From positions 372,001 through 436,000 of the forward strand of contig JAYEVF010000041.1 of NCBI GenBank assembly GCA_036346355.1: a stretch of DNA of 64,000 nucleotides. Reading direction: 5' to 3'. Position numbers and translations under genes: made by a program. The notes under the pieces were generated by a model, which worked only from the letters and a program-made list of their open reading frames with translations, was not told the origin of the DNA and searched no databases. The DNA is from Rhipidocladum racemiflorum (lineage: Eukaryota; Streptophyta; Magnoliopsida; Poales; Poaceae). Below are positions 1 to 10,397 of this stretch, one piece after another (the stretch's first letter is position 1; the number at the start of each line of letters is the position of its first letter).

Positions 1-1083
1 CAAGCATTTCAGCATCGATCATGACCGAGACAACCGGCACTTCCGCAATCGGGCCACCGGCCATGGCGATCACAGAAACAGGCACAACCCGCACCAAGAT
101 GGCAACCGCCGAGTGGACTCTTCACCGTACTATCACCATGCTCGACGCGATGAAGAACCTATTTGACGGAATTAGAGCATTTACCGCTCGCCTCCGCCGA
201 GTGCAGTGGCCGGACGGTTTTAATCCGAAAGGCATCACTAAGTTCGGTGGGGAAAGAGACCCAGAAGCTTGACTGCAAGTTTATTCCCTTGCAGTCAAAG
301 CAGCTCGAGGTGATCGTAACGTAATGGCAAACTACCTGCCGGTCATGTTGGCTCCCTTGGCCCAAGCATGGCTAACTGGGCTTCCAAGGGATTCCATCGA
401 TTCTTAGGGAGACCTATGTGACCAATTTGTTATGAATTTTCAGGGCATTTTTGAGAAGCCTGGAACCCCTTGGGACCTCTACCAACTTCATCAAACGAAG
501 AATGAATCTTTAAGCGAGTTCATCTGGCGATTCACACAGAAAAAGAACACCGTTCGAGACGTCTCGGATGCGGTCGTCGTCACGCCCTTCCAGAAAGGAG
601 TCAGCGACCCTAATCTCATCAAGAAGATGTCTCGAAAACGTCCTACCACAGTTCAGGAGATGTTCACCTTGGCTGATCGCTATGCGGCTGCATCAGACGC
701 AATAGCGGAACGCCGAGAAGATCGACCGCCACAAAAGGACAAAAAGATCATACCAAACCCTCGAAGCAAAAAGAGAAGAAACGGAAGGGCGAAGAGTTGG
801 TCTCGGCAGCCGAACGCGGAAAGGTGAAAGCTCCACAGAACAAAGAATACGACGAAGTAATGAATGCCCAATGCCCTTTCCACCCGAAGGGAAAACATGC
901 GGCAAAATATTGCTTTACCCTGAAAAGATTTACACGAGAAAACCGGAATCAGTCGGAATCCAAAGATAAGAAGGAAGCTAGGAAGAAAGCGGACCCCTCA
1001 ACGGAAGGAGATTTCCCAGAAATTGAGCACGAGCTCAACTTTATATTCGGGGGCCCAAGCGCGTATGAGTCCAAGCGGGTAGT
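1..1083 (+). pseudogene. gag: Ty3/gypsy Gag, 3' part (copy a)
   Basis: This is the Gag capsid region of a Ty3/gypsy retrotransposon, the protein that packages element RNA into cytoplasmic particles. The Retrotrans_gag signature is visible: WLQVYSLAVKAA-like block, LPRDSIDS, then GTPWDLYQLHQ, FIWRFTQKKNTVRDV and DLIKKMSRK. A Cys/His stretch (CPFHPKGKHAAKYCFTL) follows near 870-930. Two in-frame stops, TGA at 270-272 and TAG at 405-407, replace TGG tryptophan codons; copy b still has TGG at the first site but shares the second stop. A frame change is needed near 800. The coding sense stops at about 1078, where the strand of the element flips. The N-terminus lies outside the window. The family assignment is firm; lineage within grass gypsy elements is inference. 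Confidence 0.85.
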
Positions 1084-2293
1084 GTAAGTAAGGTTTTGTC
1101 CAGTCGGAGCTGATGACAAACACTTCCGTGCTGATTGGAAGAATTATCTTCTTGTCTCCTTGGTGTAGGCTTGTCGAGGGCTTGTGAAGTTCTTCCATAA
1201 AACCCCTGTCGGCGCATTGGCCCAACTGGATCCCAGCTTGGCAAGCTTGTCGGTGGCCTCGTTGTCGCGCCGGAGCACATGAGTCAGCTCCAGTCCGTTA
1301 AATTTGTCGTCTAGTCTCCGCACCTCCTGACAGTATGCAGTCATTGTGTCATCAACACATGACCAATCCTTTTGTACCGATCACGAGATGAGAATCCCCG
1401 CGAACCGCCAATTGCCGAATACCGAGTGATATGGCGATACAGAGTCCATGGATGAGTGCTTCATATTCGGCGGCATTATTCGACGCTGGAAAGTGAATCT
1501 GCAGGACATATTTTAACTTTTCCCCTTTTAGAGACTTGAGCATAACTCCAGCCCCCGCACCGCTGAGTGTAAGGGAACCGTCGAAATGCATCATCCAATA
1601 CTCAAGTTTCTTGTTGGTTGCTGGGCTTTGTAGTTCCATCCATTCGGCGGTGAAGTCGGCGAGTGTCTGTGATTTTATGGCAGTGCGGGGCTTGAAAATT
1701 ATTTTGAAAGCGCCCAGCTTGGCTGCCCACTTAGCAATTCTCCCGGTGGCCTCCCGATTATGGAGTATGTCTCCTATTGGGAAAGAGGTAATCATCGAAA
1801 TCGCATGTTCTTGGAAGTAATGTTTGAGTTTCTGAGAGGTGATTAGTACGGCGTAGATAAGTTTCTGTATCTGGGGGTACCGTACTTTAGATTCACCTAA
1901 TACTTCGCTAACGAAGTAGACCGGGCGTTGTACCTTCTGTAGGTGTCCCTCTTCTTCTCACTCCACAACGATTGCTGCCCTGACCACGTGGGTAGTCGCA
2001 GCTATGTAAAGCATCAGTGGTTCCTCGGCATCGGGGATGCCAATACCGGAGGCTTTGTTAAGAAGGTCTTGAGGTCTTCGAAAGCTTGTTGCGCTTTGGG
2101 AGTCCACTGGAACTGATCTTGCTTTCTGAGGAGTTTAAAAAATAGTGTTCCCCGCATCCCCAAATGGGAAACGAATCTGCCTACTGCCACCATACAGCCT
2201 GTAAGATTTTGAACGTCCTTCTGGTTTGCTGGTGGCTTCATTTTCAAGATGGCGTTGACTTTCTCCGGTTTTGCTTCGATGCGACGGTGTGAC
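225..2293. repeat. 2.07-kb tandem duplication, first copy
   Basis: Bases from about 225 to 2293 recur almost unchanged at about 2294-4364, an offset of 2069-2070. The unit starts in mid-gag (plus), crosses the gag/RNase H inversion breakpoint near 1080 and ends inside reverse transcriptase (minus). At the junction near 2294 the RT sequence of the form GTGTGACACGA meets gag sequence of the form CGAAAGGCATCAC. Only CGA is shared between the two parental ends, so this looks like a microhomology-scale duplication and not recombination between long repeats. The inverted configuration therefore existed before the duplication. Confidence 0.9.
1084..2293 (-). pseudogene. pol: Ty3/gypsy RNase H and RT C-terminus (copy a)
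   Basis: Minus-strand pol fragment. From high to low coordinate it has the end of the RT thumb/connection (KPEKVNAILKMKPPANQKDV, then a TPKAQQAFEDLKTFL block) and an RNase H-like domain with FDGS, AAEYEALIHGL and RGDSHLV. These three blocks hold the Asp-Glu-Asp catalytic residues, all present in this copy. The tail (VFVISSDWTKPYLHY) ends at about 1083, at the breakpoint with gag. Reading frame changes occur between 1800 and 2014 and again near 1340. It is truncated at 2293 by the tandem duplication, so the RT active site is absent from this copy. Confidence 0.85.
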
Positions 2294-3152
2294 ACGAAAG
2301 GCATCACTAAGTTCGATGGGGAAAGAGACCCAGAAGCTTGGCTGCAAGTTTATTCCCTTGCAGTCAAAGCAGCTCGAGGTGATCGTAACGTAATGGCAAA
2401 CTACCTGCCGGTCATGCTGGCTCCCTTGGCCCAAGCATGGCTAACTGGGCTTCCAAGGGATTCCATCGATTCTTAGGGAGACCTATGTGACCAATTTGTT
2501 ACGAATTTTTAGGGCATTTTTGAGAAGCCTGGAACCCCTTGGGACCTCTACCAACTTCATCAAATGAAGAATGAATCTTTAAGCGAGTTCATCTGGCGAT
2601 TCACACAGAAAAAGAACACCGTTCGAGACGTCTCGGATGCGGTCGTCGTCACGCCCTTCCAGAAAGGAGTCAGCGACCCTGACCTCATCAAGAAGATGTC
2701 TCGAAAACATCCTACCACAACTCAGGAGATGTTCGCCTTGGCTGATCGCTATGCGGCTGCATCAGACGCATTAGCGGAACGCCGAGAAGATCGACCGCCA
2801 CAAAAGGACAAAAATATCATACCAAACCCTCGAAGCAAAAAGAGAAGAAACGGAAGAGCGAAGAGTTGGTCTCGGCAGCCGAACGCGGAAAGGTGAAAGC
2901 TCCACAGAACAAAGAATACGACGAAGTAATGAATGCCCAATGCCCTTTCCATCCGAAGGGAAAACATGCGGCAAAATATTGCTTTACCCTGAAAAGATTT
3001 ACACGAGAAAACCGGAATCAGTCGGAATCCAAAGATAAGAAGGAAGCTAGGAAGAAAGCGGACCCCTCAACGGAAGGAGATTTCCCAGAAATTGAGCACG
3101 AGCTCAACTTCATATTCGGGGGCCCAAGCGCGTATGAGTCCAAGCGGGTAGT
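2294..3152 (+). pseudogene. gag: Ty3/gypsy Gag fragment (copy b)
   Basis: Second copy of the Gag central region, produced by the 2.07-kb tandem duplication. It keeps tryptophan at the site that is a stop in copy a (270-272) but carries the same TAG after DSIDS, near 2474. The Gag motifs (LYQLHQMKNESL, FIWRFTQKKN, DLIKKMSRKHP) and the Cys/His block are the same. Copy b differs from copy a by scattered single-base changes, several of them G/A or C/T. It again ends at the strand-flip breakpoint, here near 3150. Confidence 0.85.
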
Positions 3153-4083
3153 GTAAGTAAGGTTTTGTCCAGTCGGAGCTGATGACAAACACTTCCGTGC
3201 TGATTGGAAGAATTGTCTTCTTGTCTCCTTGGTGTAGGCTTGTCGAGGGCTTGTGAAGTTCTTCCATAAAAACCCCTGTCGGCGCATTGGCCCAACTGGA
3301 TCCCAGCTTGGCAAGCTCGTCGGTGGCCTCGTTGTCGCGCCGGAGCACATGAGTCAGCTCCAGTCCGTTAAATTTGTCGTCTAGTCTCCGCACCTCCTGA
3401 CAGTATGCAGTCATTGTGTCATCAACACATGACCAATCCTTTTGTACCGATCACAAGATGAGAATCCCCGCGAACCGCCAATCGCCAAATACAAAGTGAT
3501 ATGGCGATACGGAGTCCATGGATGAGTGCTTCATATTCGGCGGCATTATTCAACGCTGGAAAGTGAATCTGCAGGACATATTTTAGCTTTTCCCCTTTTG
3601 GAGAGGTGAGCATAACTCCAGCCCCCGCACCGCTAAGTGTAAGGGAACCGTAGAAATGCATCATCCAATACTCAAGTTTCTTGTTGGTTGCTGGGCTTTG
3701 TAGTTCCATCCATTCGGCGGTGAAGTCGGCGAGTGTCTGTGATTTTATGGCAGTGCGGGGCTTGAAAATTATTTTGAAAGAGCCCAGCTTGGCTGCCCAC
3801 TTAGCAATTCTCCCGGTGGCCTCCCGATTATGGAGTATGTCTCCTATTGGGAAAGAGGTAATCACCGAAATCGCATGTTCTTGGAAGTAATGTTTGAGTT
3901 TCTGAGAGGTGATTAGTACGGCATAGATAAGTTTCTGTATCTGGGGGTACCGTACTTTAGATTCACCTAATACTTCACTAACGAAGTAGACCGGGCGTTG
4001 TACCTTCTGTAGGTGTCCCTCTTCTTCTCACTCCACAACGATTGCTGCCCTGACCACGTGGGTAGTCGCAGCTATGTAAAGCA
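3153..4083 (-). pseudogene. pol: Ty3/gypsy RNase H domain (copy b)
   Basis: RNase H domain of the pol polyprotein, which degrades the RNA strand of the RNA/DNA hybrid during reverse transcription. Visible blocks are WMELQSPATNKKLEYWMMHF, AAEYEALIHGL and RGDSHLVIG, then the connector to integrase (LRRDNEATDELAKLGSSW). In this copy the first catalytic Asp of the FDGS block is replaced by Tyr (HFYGS), a change absent from copy a, so the domain would be inactive. The frame is broken between 3890 and 4084. Downstream (lower coordinates) it meets gag at the inversion breakpoint. Confidence 0.85.
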
Positions 4084-5296
4084 TCAGTGGTTCCTCGGCA
4101 TCGGGGATGCCAATACCGGAGGCTTTGCTAAGAAGGTCTTGAGGTCTTCGAAAGCTTGTTGCGCTTCAGGAGTCCACTGGAACTGATCTTGCTTTCTGAG
4201 GAGTTTAAAAAACAGTGTTCCCCGCATCCCCAAATGGGAAACGAATCTGCCTACTGCCACCATACAGCCTGTAAGCTTTTGAACGTCCTTCTGGTTTGCT
4301 GGTGGCTTCATTTTCAAGATGGCGTTGACTTTCTCTGGGTTTGCTTTGATGCGGCGGTGTGACACGATGAACCCGAGAAGCTTTCCCGAAGGGACTCCAA
4401 AAGTGCACTTCTCGGGATTGAGCTTCATCCGATAAGCTCTTAGGCTTTCGAACGTCTCGGTTGTCGGAGATGAGGTCTCCTTTCAACCGAGATTTCACCA
4501 CGACATCATCTACGTAGGCCTCCACGTTGCATCCGAATTGATCATGAAAGCATCATTGTATTGCGCGTTGATAAGTCGCACCGGCGTTCTTCAATCCGAA
4601 TGGCATTGTGACATAACAAAAAGCTCCGAATGGCGTGATGAATGAAATTTTGATGCAATCTTCCTCCTTGAGGCTGATCTGCTGATACCCTGAGTAAGCA
4701 TCCAGGAACCTCAGGAGTTCGCAGCCGGCAGTGGAGTCTATCGCTTGATCGATACGAGGTAGCCCAAAAGAGTCTTTTGGACATGCCTTGTTAAGATCGG
4801 TGTAATCAACGCACATGCACCAACTTTTATTCTTTTTGCGAACAAGAACTGGGTTCGCTAACCAGTCGGGATGATACACTTCTTTTATAAAGCCTGTGGC
4901 TAATAGTTTGGTGATCTCCTCTCTAATTGCGTCACGACGGTCTTGGGCGAACCGCCGAAGTCGTTGTTTGACCGGTTTTGCGCTATCTTTAACATTTAAA
5001 GCATGCTCGATCACCTCCCTCGGGACACCAAGCATGTCGGATGGCTTCCAAGCGAAGATATCCTGGTTTGCCCAGAGAAAGGTGACGAGCGCGTTTTCCT
5101 ATTCCAGACCGAGCCCTATCCCAATCAGAGCCATTTTGGCTGGGTTGGACGGATCGAGTATTCTCTTCTTGACCTCTTCATCAGGTTGGATTCCTGCCTT
5201 AGCTTGCTTCTTGGCCAGGATCTCCTCGTGCTGCTGAGTGGACGCCATTAGCTGGAGTTTTTCCAAGTCGGCCGATGCGTGTAGGGTTTCAGCCAA
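4084..5296 (-). pseudogene. pol: Ty3/gypsy reverse transcriptase
   Basis: Reverse transcriptase of a Ty3/gypsy pol, copying element RNA into DNA. From 5296 downwards: a linker (LDPSNPAKMALIG), a stop near 5098, then MLGVPREVIEHALNV, the fingers block (NPVLVRKKNKSWCMCVDYTD), the DAYSGYQQI block with the first catalytic Asp, MPFGLKNAGATYQR, and YVDD with the other two catalytic Asp at about 4505-4520. The frame shifts between the GATYQR block and YVDD (near 4550) and again near 4430 before the MKLNPEKCTFGV block. Catalytic residues are intact but no continuous frame is. It is inverted relative to gag (left) and integrase (right). Confidence 0.9.
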
Positions 5297-5335
5297 CTCA
5301 CAGCTCTCTCTATCGCACTAGAAAGACTACTTGAC

Positions 5336-5794
5336 GTCCCCCTGAATCGTAATGACGCCTTTTGGACCCAGCATCTTGAGTACCGAGTAGGTGTAATGCG
5401 GCACAACCATTAATTTTGCCAAGCCTGGTATTCCCAAGATGGCGTTGTATGCCGTCTTGAAATCGGCCACTTCAAAGTTCATGTATTTTGTCCGGTAATT
5501 GTCTTTTGTACCGAACATAACAGGCAAAACAATATGTCCGAGTGGCACGGAGGAAGTCCCAGGAATTACACCGTGAAATGGTGACGGACTCTGCTTGAGC
5601 TCCGAACATGGGATCTTCATGTCATCAAAGGCTTTGGCAAATAGGATGTTGAGCCCGCTTCCTCCGTCAATCAGGACCCTTTTGAGCTTTACGCTGTGAA
5701 TGACTGGGTCCAATACCAGGGGATATCTGCTGGGAAAGGGAATGTGGTCAGGATGATCCGAACGATCGAAGGTGACAGAGACTTTTGACCACTC
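5336..5794 (-). pseudogene. pol: Ty3/gypsy aspartic protease
   Basis: Retropepsin-like aspartic protease that cuts the Gag-Pol polyprotein. Minus-strand sequence from 5794 reads EWSKVSVTFDRSDHPDH, then VLIDGGSGLNILF with the catalytic Asp in the D-G-G-S-G form usual for this grass gypsy clade, then FNFEVADF-like and AILGIPGLAKLM blocks. The frame stays open from 5794 to 5327. Sequence above 5795 on this strand is only a shadow of integrase: the genuine domain begins with EWSK, exactly where the strand flips. A small piece of the Gag-protease linker is missing compared with intact relatives (from family knowledge). Confidence 0.88.
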
Positions 5795-6961
5795 CCGGAA
5801 GATCGCACAGAAGCAGAACGCATCACGCGTAGGAGCAAGGGCTATGCGGTTGTAGAGGAGGAACTTTATCGGAAAAGCACTTCTGGAATACTCAGACGGT
5901 GCATCTCTAAGCAAGAAGGAAGAAATTTCCTCAAACAAATCCACTCAGGAGTATGCGGACACCACGCGGCCTCAAGAAACCTAGTTAGAAAAGCATATCG
6001 CCAAGGTTTCTTTTGGCCGACTACAGTAACTAACGTGGAGGATATTGTTCGCACTTGTGAAGGGTACCAGTTCTTCGCTCGACAAACTCGTGTGCCGGCC
6101 CAGGAACTGCAAACCATCCCGATCACCTGGCCGTTTGCGGTCTGGGAGTTGGACATGGTAGGGCCCCTAAAAAAGGCGCAAGGAGGGTTCACCCACCTTT
6201 TCATCGCTGTGGACAAATTCACCAAGTGGATCGAAGCCAAGCCGGTCACCACCATTGCCGCGGCTAAGGCCAGGGAATTCTTTCAGGGAAATCATGGTTC
6301 GTTTCGGCACACCGAACAGAATCATAATAGACAACGGCACCCAGTTCAGTAGGGAAGAATTCCAAAGCTGGTGTGAGGAACTAGGGATCAAGATCTATTT
6401 CGCATCAGTGGCCCAGCCGCAGTGTAATGGTCAGGTCGAACGAGCCAACGGCATGGTTCTACAAGGACTTAAAGCAAGGATTTTTGATCGTCTCAACCCG
6501 TATGCTACCCAATGGGTGAAGGAATTGCCGTCAGTACTCTAGGGACTCAGAACCACCCCCAGTCGGGCTACCGGGCAGTCAACCTTCTTCCTGGTATATG
6601 GGTCAGAAGCGGTCCTACCCACTGAGTTGGAATTCGGATCCCCGAGGGCCTGGAACCACAACGAAGATAAGTCAGAAGAAGGCAGACTAGAAGACATCGA
6701 CCGACAGGAAGAAGCAAGAGACGTTGCGTCAATTCGATCGGCCAAATACCTTCAGGGATTACGATGCTATCTCGATAAAAACATTCGGGGCCGCGCCTTC
6801 TCCAAGGGGGATCTGGTTCTAAGAAAGAATCAGAAAAACGAGCACAAACTCTCAACGAGCTGGGAGGGACCCTACGTTGTCAACGAGGTAGTACGGCCAG
6901 GAACCTATCAGCTTAAACGCGAAGATGGCGTGGTCATCAGCAACACCTGGAACGTAGAATA
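5795..6961 (+). pseudogene. pol: Ty3/gypsy integrase
   Basis: Integrase, which inserts the element DNA into the genome. Plus-strand order: PEDRTEAERITRRSKGY linker, an HHCC zinc-binding domain (H..HH, then CEGY at about 6057-6068), and the catalytic core with WELDMVGP, TKWIEAKPVT, RIIIDNGTQF and QVERANG carrying the D, D and E residues. A chromodomain-less C-terminal part (GDLVLRKNQKN, SWEGPYVV, YQLKREDG) ends at a TAG at 6959-6961. The second Cys of the CxxC pair is Tyr (TAC for TGC), which should break zinc binding. A frame shift lies near 6290, between the first Asp and the second. The start is set by the inversion breakpoint. Confidence 0.9.
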
Positions 6962-7361
6962 GCTATGTCGCTTCTATACCTAAACCCTGTACATTCTCGA
7001 ATAAAATTCTTTTCGAAGGTTTTCCCGAAGCATTGGCAAAGAAAATCGAGCACGTCAGAATCCCAAATCATAAAATGTTGGGCCGTCCACAACAAACCCT
7101 AGCCACCAACAAAAACATGCCCGCAAAAAAAGGGGGGTCGCTAGCCGACCTCCAGCACTCGGGGGCTCGGCCAGTCGGACGGAACGCGTAAGCGAAAAAG
7201 AGGAAGATGACACTCGGGTAAATTCGTTAGCCATACAAAACAGAAAACAAGAGCACACAGGGGAAAAATGAGGAAATATAGTCTTCCAATCATTACATTA
7301 CACACACACACATATATATATAAATTATTACACCCACTTCTTCTTCTTCTTCTTCTTCTTC
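6962..7361. other. Post-integrase spacer with microsatellites
   Basis: No coding signal. It contains a G-run (AAAAAAAGGGGGG near 7121-7136) that could be a relic polypurine tract. A CA/TA microsatellite lies at about 7299-7325 and a (TTC)n run at about 7336-7361. On the minus strand the TTC run is a GAA run just past the stop of the small frame at 7362-7574. I do not see an LTR start next to the G-run. Confidence 0.5.
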
Positions 7362-7574
7362 TCAGGCCCCACCGCGGCGCGCCCGCCCAACTGCCGCGAT
7401 GAGGGCGTCCCACAACTTGAAGAGCCGAGGAACGACCTCAAACAGTGCGTCGACGGCGGCCATGTCGCGCTCGACGGCTCTCATCTCCTCAAGATCCTCC
7501 ATGGCCTCATCGAAATGTTGCCACAGCTTTTCATTCGGCGGCGCCTGATACCAGCGGCCGTGTGGCCCCGGCCA
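7362..7574 (-). CDS. Small minus-strand open frame, unknown
   Basis: An open stretch of 71 codons runs on the minus strand from after a TAG at about 7577 to a TGA at 7362-7364. It is GC-rich with a regular composition (WYQAPPNEKLWQHFDEAMED, then ERDMAAVDALFEVV and LFKLWDALIAAVGRA), acidic and probably helical, with no recognised domain. No ATG precedes the tryptophan-rich start; the first internal Met is in the EAMED block. It lies between integrase (plus) and the end of the antisense gene at 8235. A TATA-like box and a CT-rich leader lie upstream at 7684-7692. It may be a second antisense exon or gene of the gypsy element, or a chance frame. Function unknown. Confidence 0.35.
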   Translation of the reverse strand, partial: WPGPHGRWYQAPPNEKLWQHFDEAMEDLEEMRAVERDMAAVDALFEVVPRLFKLWDALIAAVGRARRGGA

Positions 7575-7683
7575 CTAGTGACCGAAGGATCCCACCATCA
7601 AAAGAGATGAAGAGAAAAGGAGCAGGAGAAAGAGAGAAGGTGTAAAGAAGAGCGGTTGCATTTGTAGAGGTTCTCTTCGCCCC

Positions 7684-7692
7684 TTCTTATAC
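7684..7692 (-). promoter_or_regulatory. TATA-like box for a minus-strand transcript
   Basis: On the minus strand the sequence is GTATAAGAAGGGG, followed by a CT-rich stretch of about 80 bases (CTTCTCTCTTTCTCCTGCTCC type) before the small open frame ending at 7362. This arrangement is typical of plant TATA promoters with pyrimidine-rich leaders. Assignment is inference. Confidence 0.4.
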
Positions 7693-7699
7693 CTACAGG

Positions 7700-8234
7700 C
7701 GCAGAAGCCGAACACGGGAGAAAATACAGGGGTGGGAAGCCAAAGCAGTTCCACAGCGGTCCCGAGCCAAGTTTTGAATTGACCGCGCGAGTAGTACGAC
7801 AGAAAGTGCCCCGGTGATGTCATAATTCCCTCCCACTTTCAACTAAGATTATTTTCTCTTGCCTTACGACCTAGTTGCTTCTCAACTAGGCAGTAAGCCG
7901 GGGGCTACACTTAATAAGTGCACGTTCGCACGTGCATGAGTCCCCGACTTAAACCATCCTGCCTAACGGCCACAACACTTAATAAGTGAACGCTAAACGC
8001 TCCCACCAAGTTGTCTCTCCATGATTTCAGCACCGATTGGAAAAACACTCGGAAGCCTCACTTCTTAGACAAAGCACCCTAGTACCGGTCCAGTCGGACA
8101 AAGGAACTCGGGCGACGTTCCATTCGGATGAGACGGCAGGCTATCAACTCATCAAGAATCAGGGAGGCAAACGCTGAGCAAAATCAACATCCATTCACAG
8201 CTAACGAGCTTCAAAGCTCCCGTTCTACACATGC
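7700..8234. other. Gypsy 3' region, non-coding
   Basis: No gene seen. The segment holds a purine-rich GCCGGGGGCTACAC at about 7896-7909, which resembles the polypurine context near the 3' end of grass gypsy elements. It also holds a repeated CACTTAATAAGTG palindrome (about 7910-7922 and 7976-7988). No LTR edge could be fixed. Confidence 0.4.
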
Positions 8235-9283
8235 TTATATCGGATTTAAGTCTAAGTTCTCAGCCAGAGATTCTGAGACGTCCTCAACTTCGCTCAGGAG
8301 AATAGCGGCTTGCTCGTCGTCCACGGTGCAGGCAAAACCCTCCTTGACGGCCTCAAGCTCCACTCGGGGATACAACGACTTCACGATTGCCAATGCTTGA
8401 TTGGAGCTCGTGATTGCCCTGTCCTGCACATGGGCTTTAAGCCTCTCAAGGGTCGCCTGCAGATGTTGAAGGGCCTGGTTTCCGCTACTCGAATCGCAAG
8501 GGTACAGGAAAGCCAGCACCGACTCAAAAGCCTACTGGAAAGCTAAGCGCAATGCATCAGCACGTTGGATCCGCCCTTCAAGGTCGTCAAATTGTGCTCG
8601 CGCCCTTCTCTAGTGCTCTGTAAGCAGAGTGGATCAACGATCTAGGACACCTTACAAGCCGACAAAGTAAGAAGAAAAAGACCAGATGAGAACCTTTGAG
8701 TTCCCCCAACAGCCTCTCTTGCTCACCCATGGGCCTGGCGCTCACGGGACTCTGCAGCTTGGAGCCTCTCCTCCGAAACACGGGACTGCGCTTCCAGGGC
8801 CCAGCGTCATTCCTCCGAGGCAACAAGCTGGTCCTGCAGTTTCGCGCAAGCAGCGTCCCTAGCTGAGAAAGCTAGACAAGGTCAGGGATAGAAGACGGAA
8901 AGCCACGGGAGCTAGTCGCCTGGAAAGAGAACTTGCCTCGAAGGGAACCCGACGCGTCCAGTTTCTCTAGGCGAGAGGCAGATTTCATCCCGGCCGCTGC
9001 AGCTCCTCGGGAACGCTGCTTTAACCTCCGCCAGCTCATCCCTATGCCCTTTGCTCGTCTTGATGGAAGGTAGGATGCATCGCAAGAAGTCTGTTTTCTT
9101 CCTCAAATGGCCCCCCAAGGTCTGAGAGAGACAAATGGAAAGTGAAAAAGCGTCTCAGAGAAACAAAAGCGCAAAAGAAGGCCACGAGCCTACCTGGACT
9201 AGTCGGGAGCACCTGACAGAGTACTCATGAAGATCCTCTATTTCGTACTCTTCGGCGGCGGTGTCAAAGGTGTCCCACTCTTA

Positions 9284-10397
9284 TGATGTAACATTGGGTG
9301 TCCCGACCTTTCGATGAGAATGATAACCATCGATTTGGGTGGAGACGACTTTGACGATCCGACTACAACGTATAACGATGATGCACCTTAGCAATCGCTA
9401 AACCAACTCCAAAGGGTTATTGACCTTGCCGTGGGCACGATCAACCTGATCACGAAGATCAATTCCTGTAAGCAATCGAAGAACAAGCAAGAACAAGGCA
9501 AAAGCAATCTAAAATTGCAAATATAGATGAAGTATAGAAAAATTTGGGGTTCCGATACAAGGAGCTTGTTAGGCGGCCGTTGAGCACGTCTAAAAGAATC
9601 AAAATAGTAGCAAAAGGCTAAACTATCAAATAACCAAAACCCAAGTTATTTTGGGGGACTCCCTAGCTATATATAGGAGAAATAGGAGGCCAAAACCATG
9701 CTAGGGGCGTCCAAAGCACAACCATGGCCGAGTAGGACTCCTATTCCTAGTTTGACTCGGATTTGGAAAGATGACCGAACTTGTTTTGCAGATTCCTGTT
9801 GACTCGTAAGTAATTTGGACATGAGGCCAGATCCATTAGAAAGAGGACGACGAAACCTTTCAAACCAGTACTTATAGACCCCAAACACCCTTGTGGATCA
9901 AAACTTATGGTCATTTTAAATTGGTGCTGTCCCGGAAACCGAATTCGAGTTGAACTTGTGCATCGGAAGAATTGGCTTCATGCTTGACATTTGGGAGTCC
10001 TTCTCCTTGGTTCATTGTTGGTTTCAATTGGGTTTGTAGGCTTGGCCGTATCCATAGTAGTGATGTCTCATCATCCTCCCTTTCTTGCATTTGAGTCGTC
10101 CTTGACTCAAGTTCATCATCTTCTCCCAAGTATGGCTTTAGATATGATAATTGAGTTGATGGGCTCGAGCTCGAGTCAATGGTCCTTGAACCGATGAAGA
10201 TGTAGAAGGATGGCCAAGGTGGGGGCCGATGAAGCCATGCAGATGGAGTAGAGGATGCCATAAAGTGTCGCCAACTTAATGGTCCTAGCCAAGGTGGGGG
10301 CTGATGAAGCCATGCAGTTGATATAATTGCGGCAACACTTGGTGATGACCATATGTATGCATTGTTAGTTCTGTCCATGATGAGCATGGTCTCATCA
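9284..10397 (-). mobile_element. Solo LTR, long form of the 44778-49835 element family
   Basis: Minus-strand LTR beginning TGATGAGACC (10397 downwards) and ending GTTACATCA (9284). It matches the LTRs of the 44778-49835 element. Flanking 5-mers are TCTTA (9279-9283) and TCTTC (10398-10402), a target duplication with one change. It sits in the antisense accessory gene, and excision plus one duplication copy restores an acidic reading frame. Its start is about 324 bp upstream of where the related full element starts its LTR, and it contains a second polypurine tract and TGATGAGA start at 10073. A TATATATAG box lies near 9668-9676. Confidence 0.85.

Larger units (their letters stand above)
2294..4364. 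repeat. 2.07-kb tandem duplication, second copy
   Basis: Second unit of the direct repeat described at 225-2293. Its right edge at about 4364 continues without interruption into the rest of reverse transcriptase (minus strand). This is therefore the arm that preserves the original RT continuity, while the first unit's right edge is the novel joint. Confidence 0.88.

Noticed and set aside
5795..5944. N-terminal extension of the minus-strand protease frame
   Set aside because: It is the reverse shadow of the integrase linker and HHCC domain on the plus strand; the true protease text begins at EWSK (5794).
7336..7361. (TTC)n as telomeric or structural repeat
   Set aside because: An ordinary short microsatellite; no TTTAGGG-type repeat occurs here.
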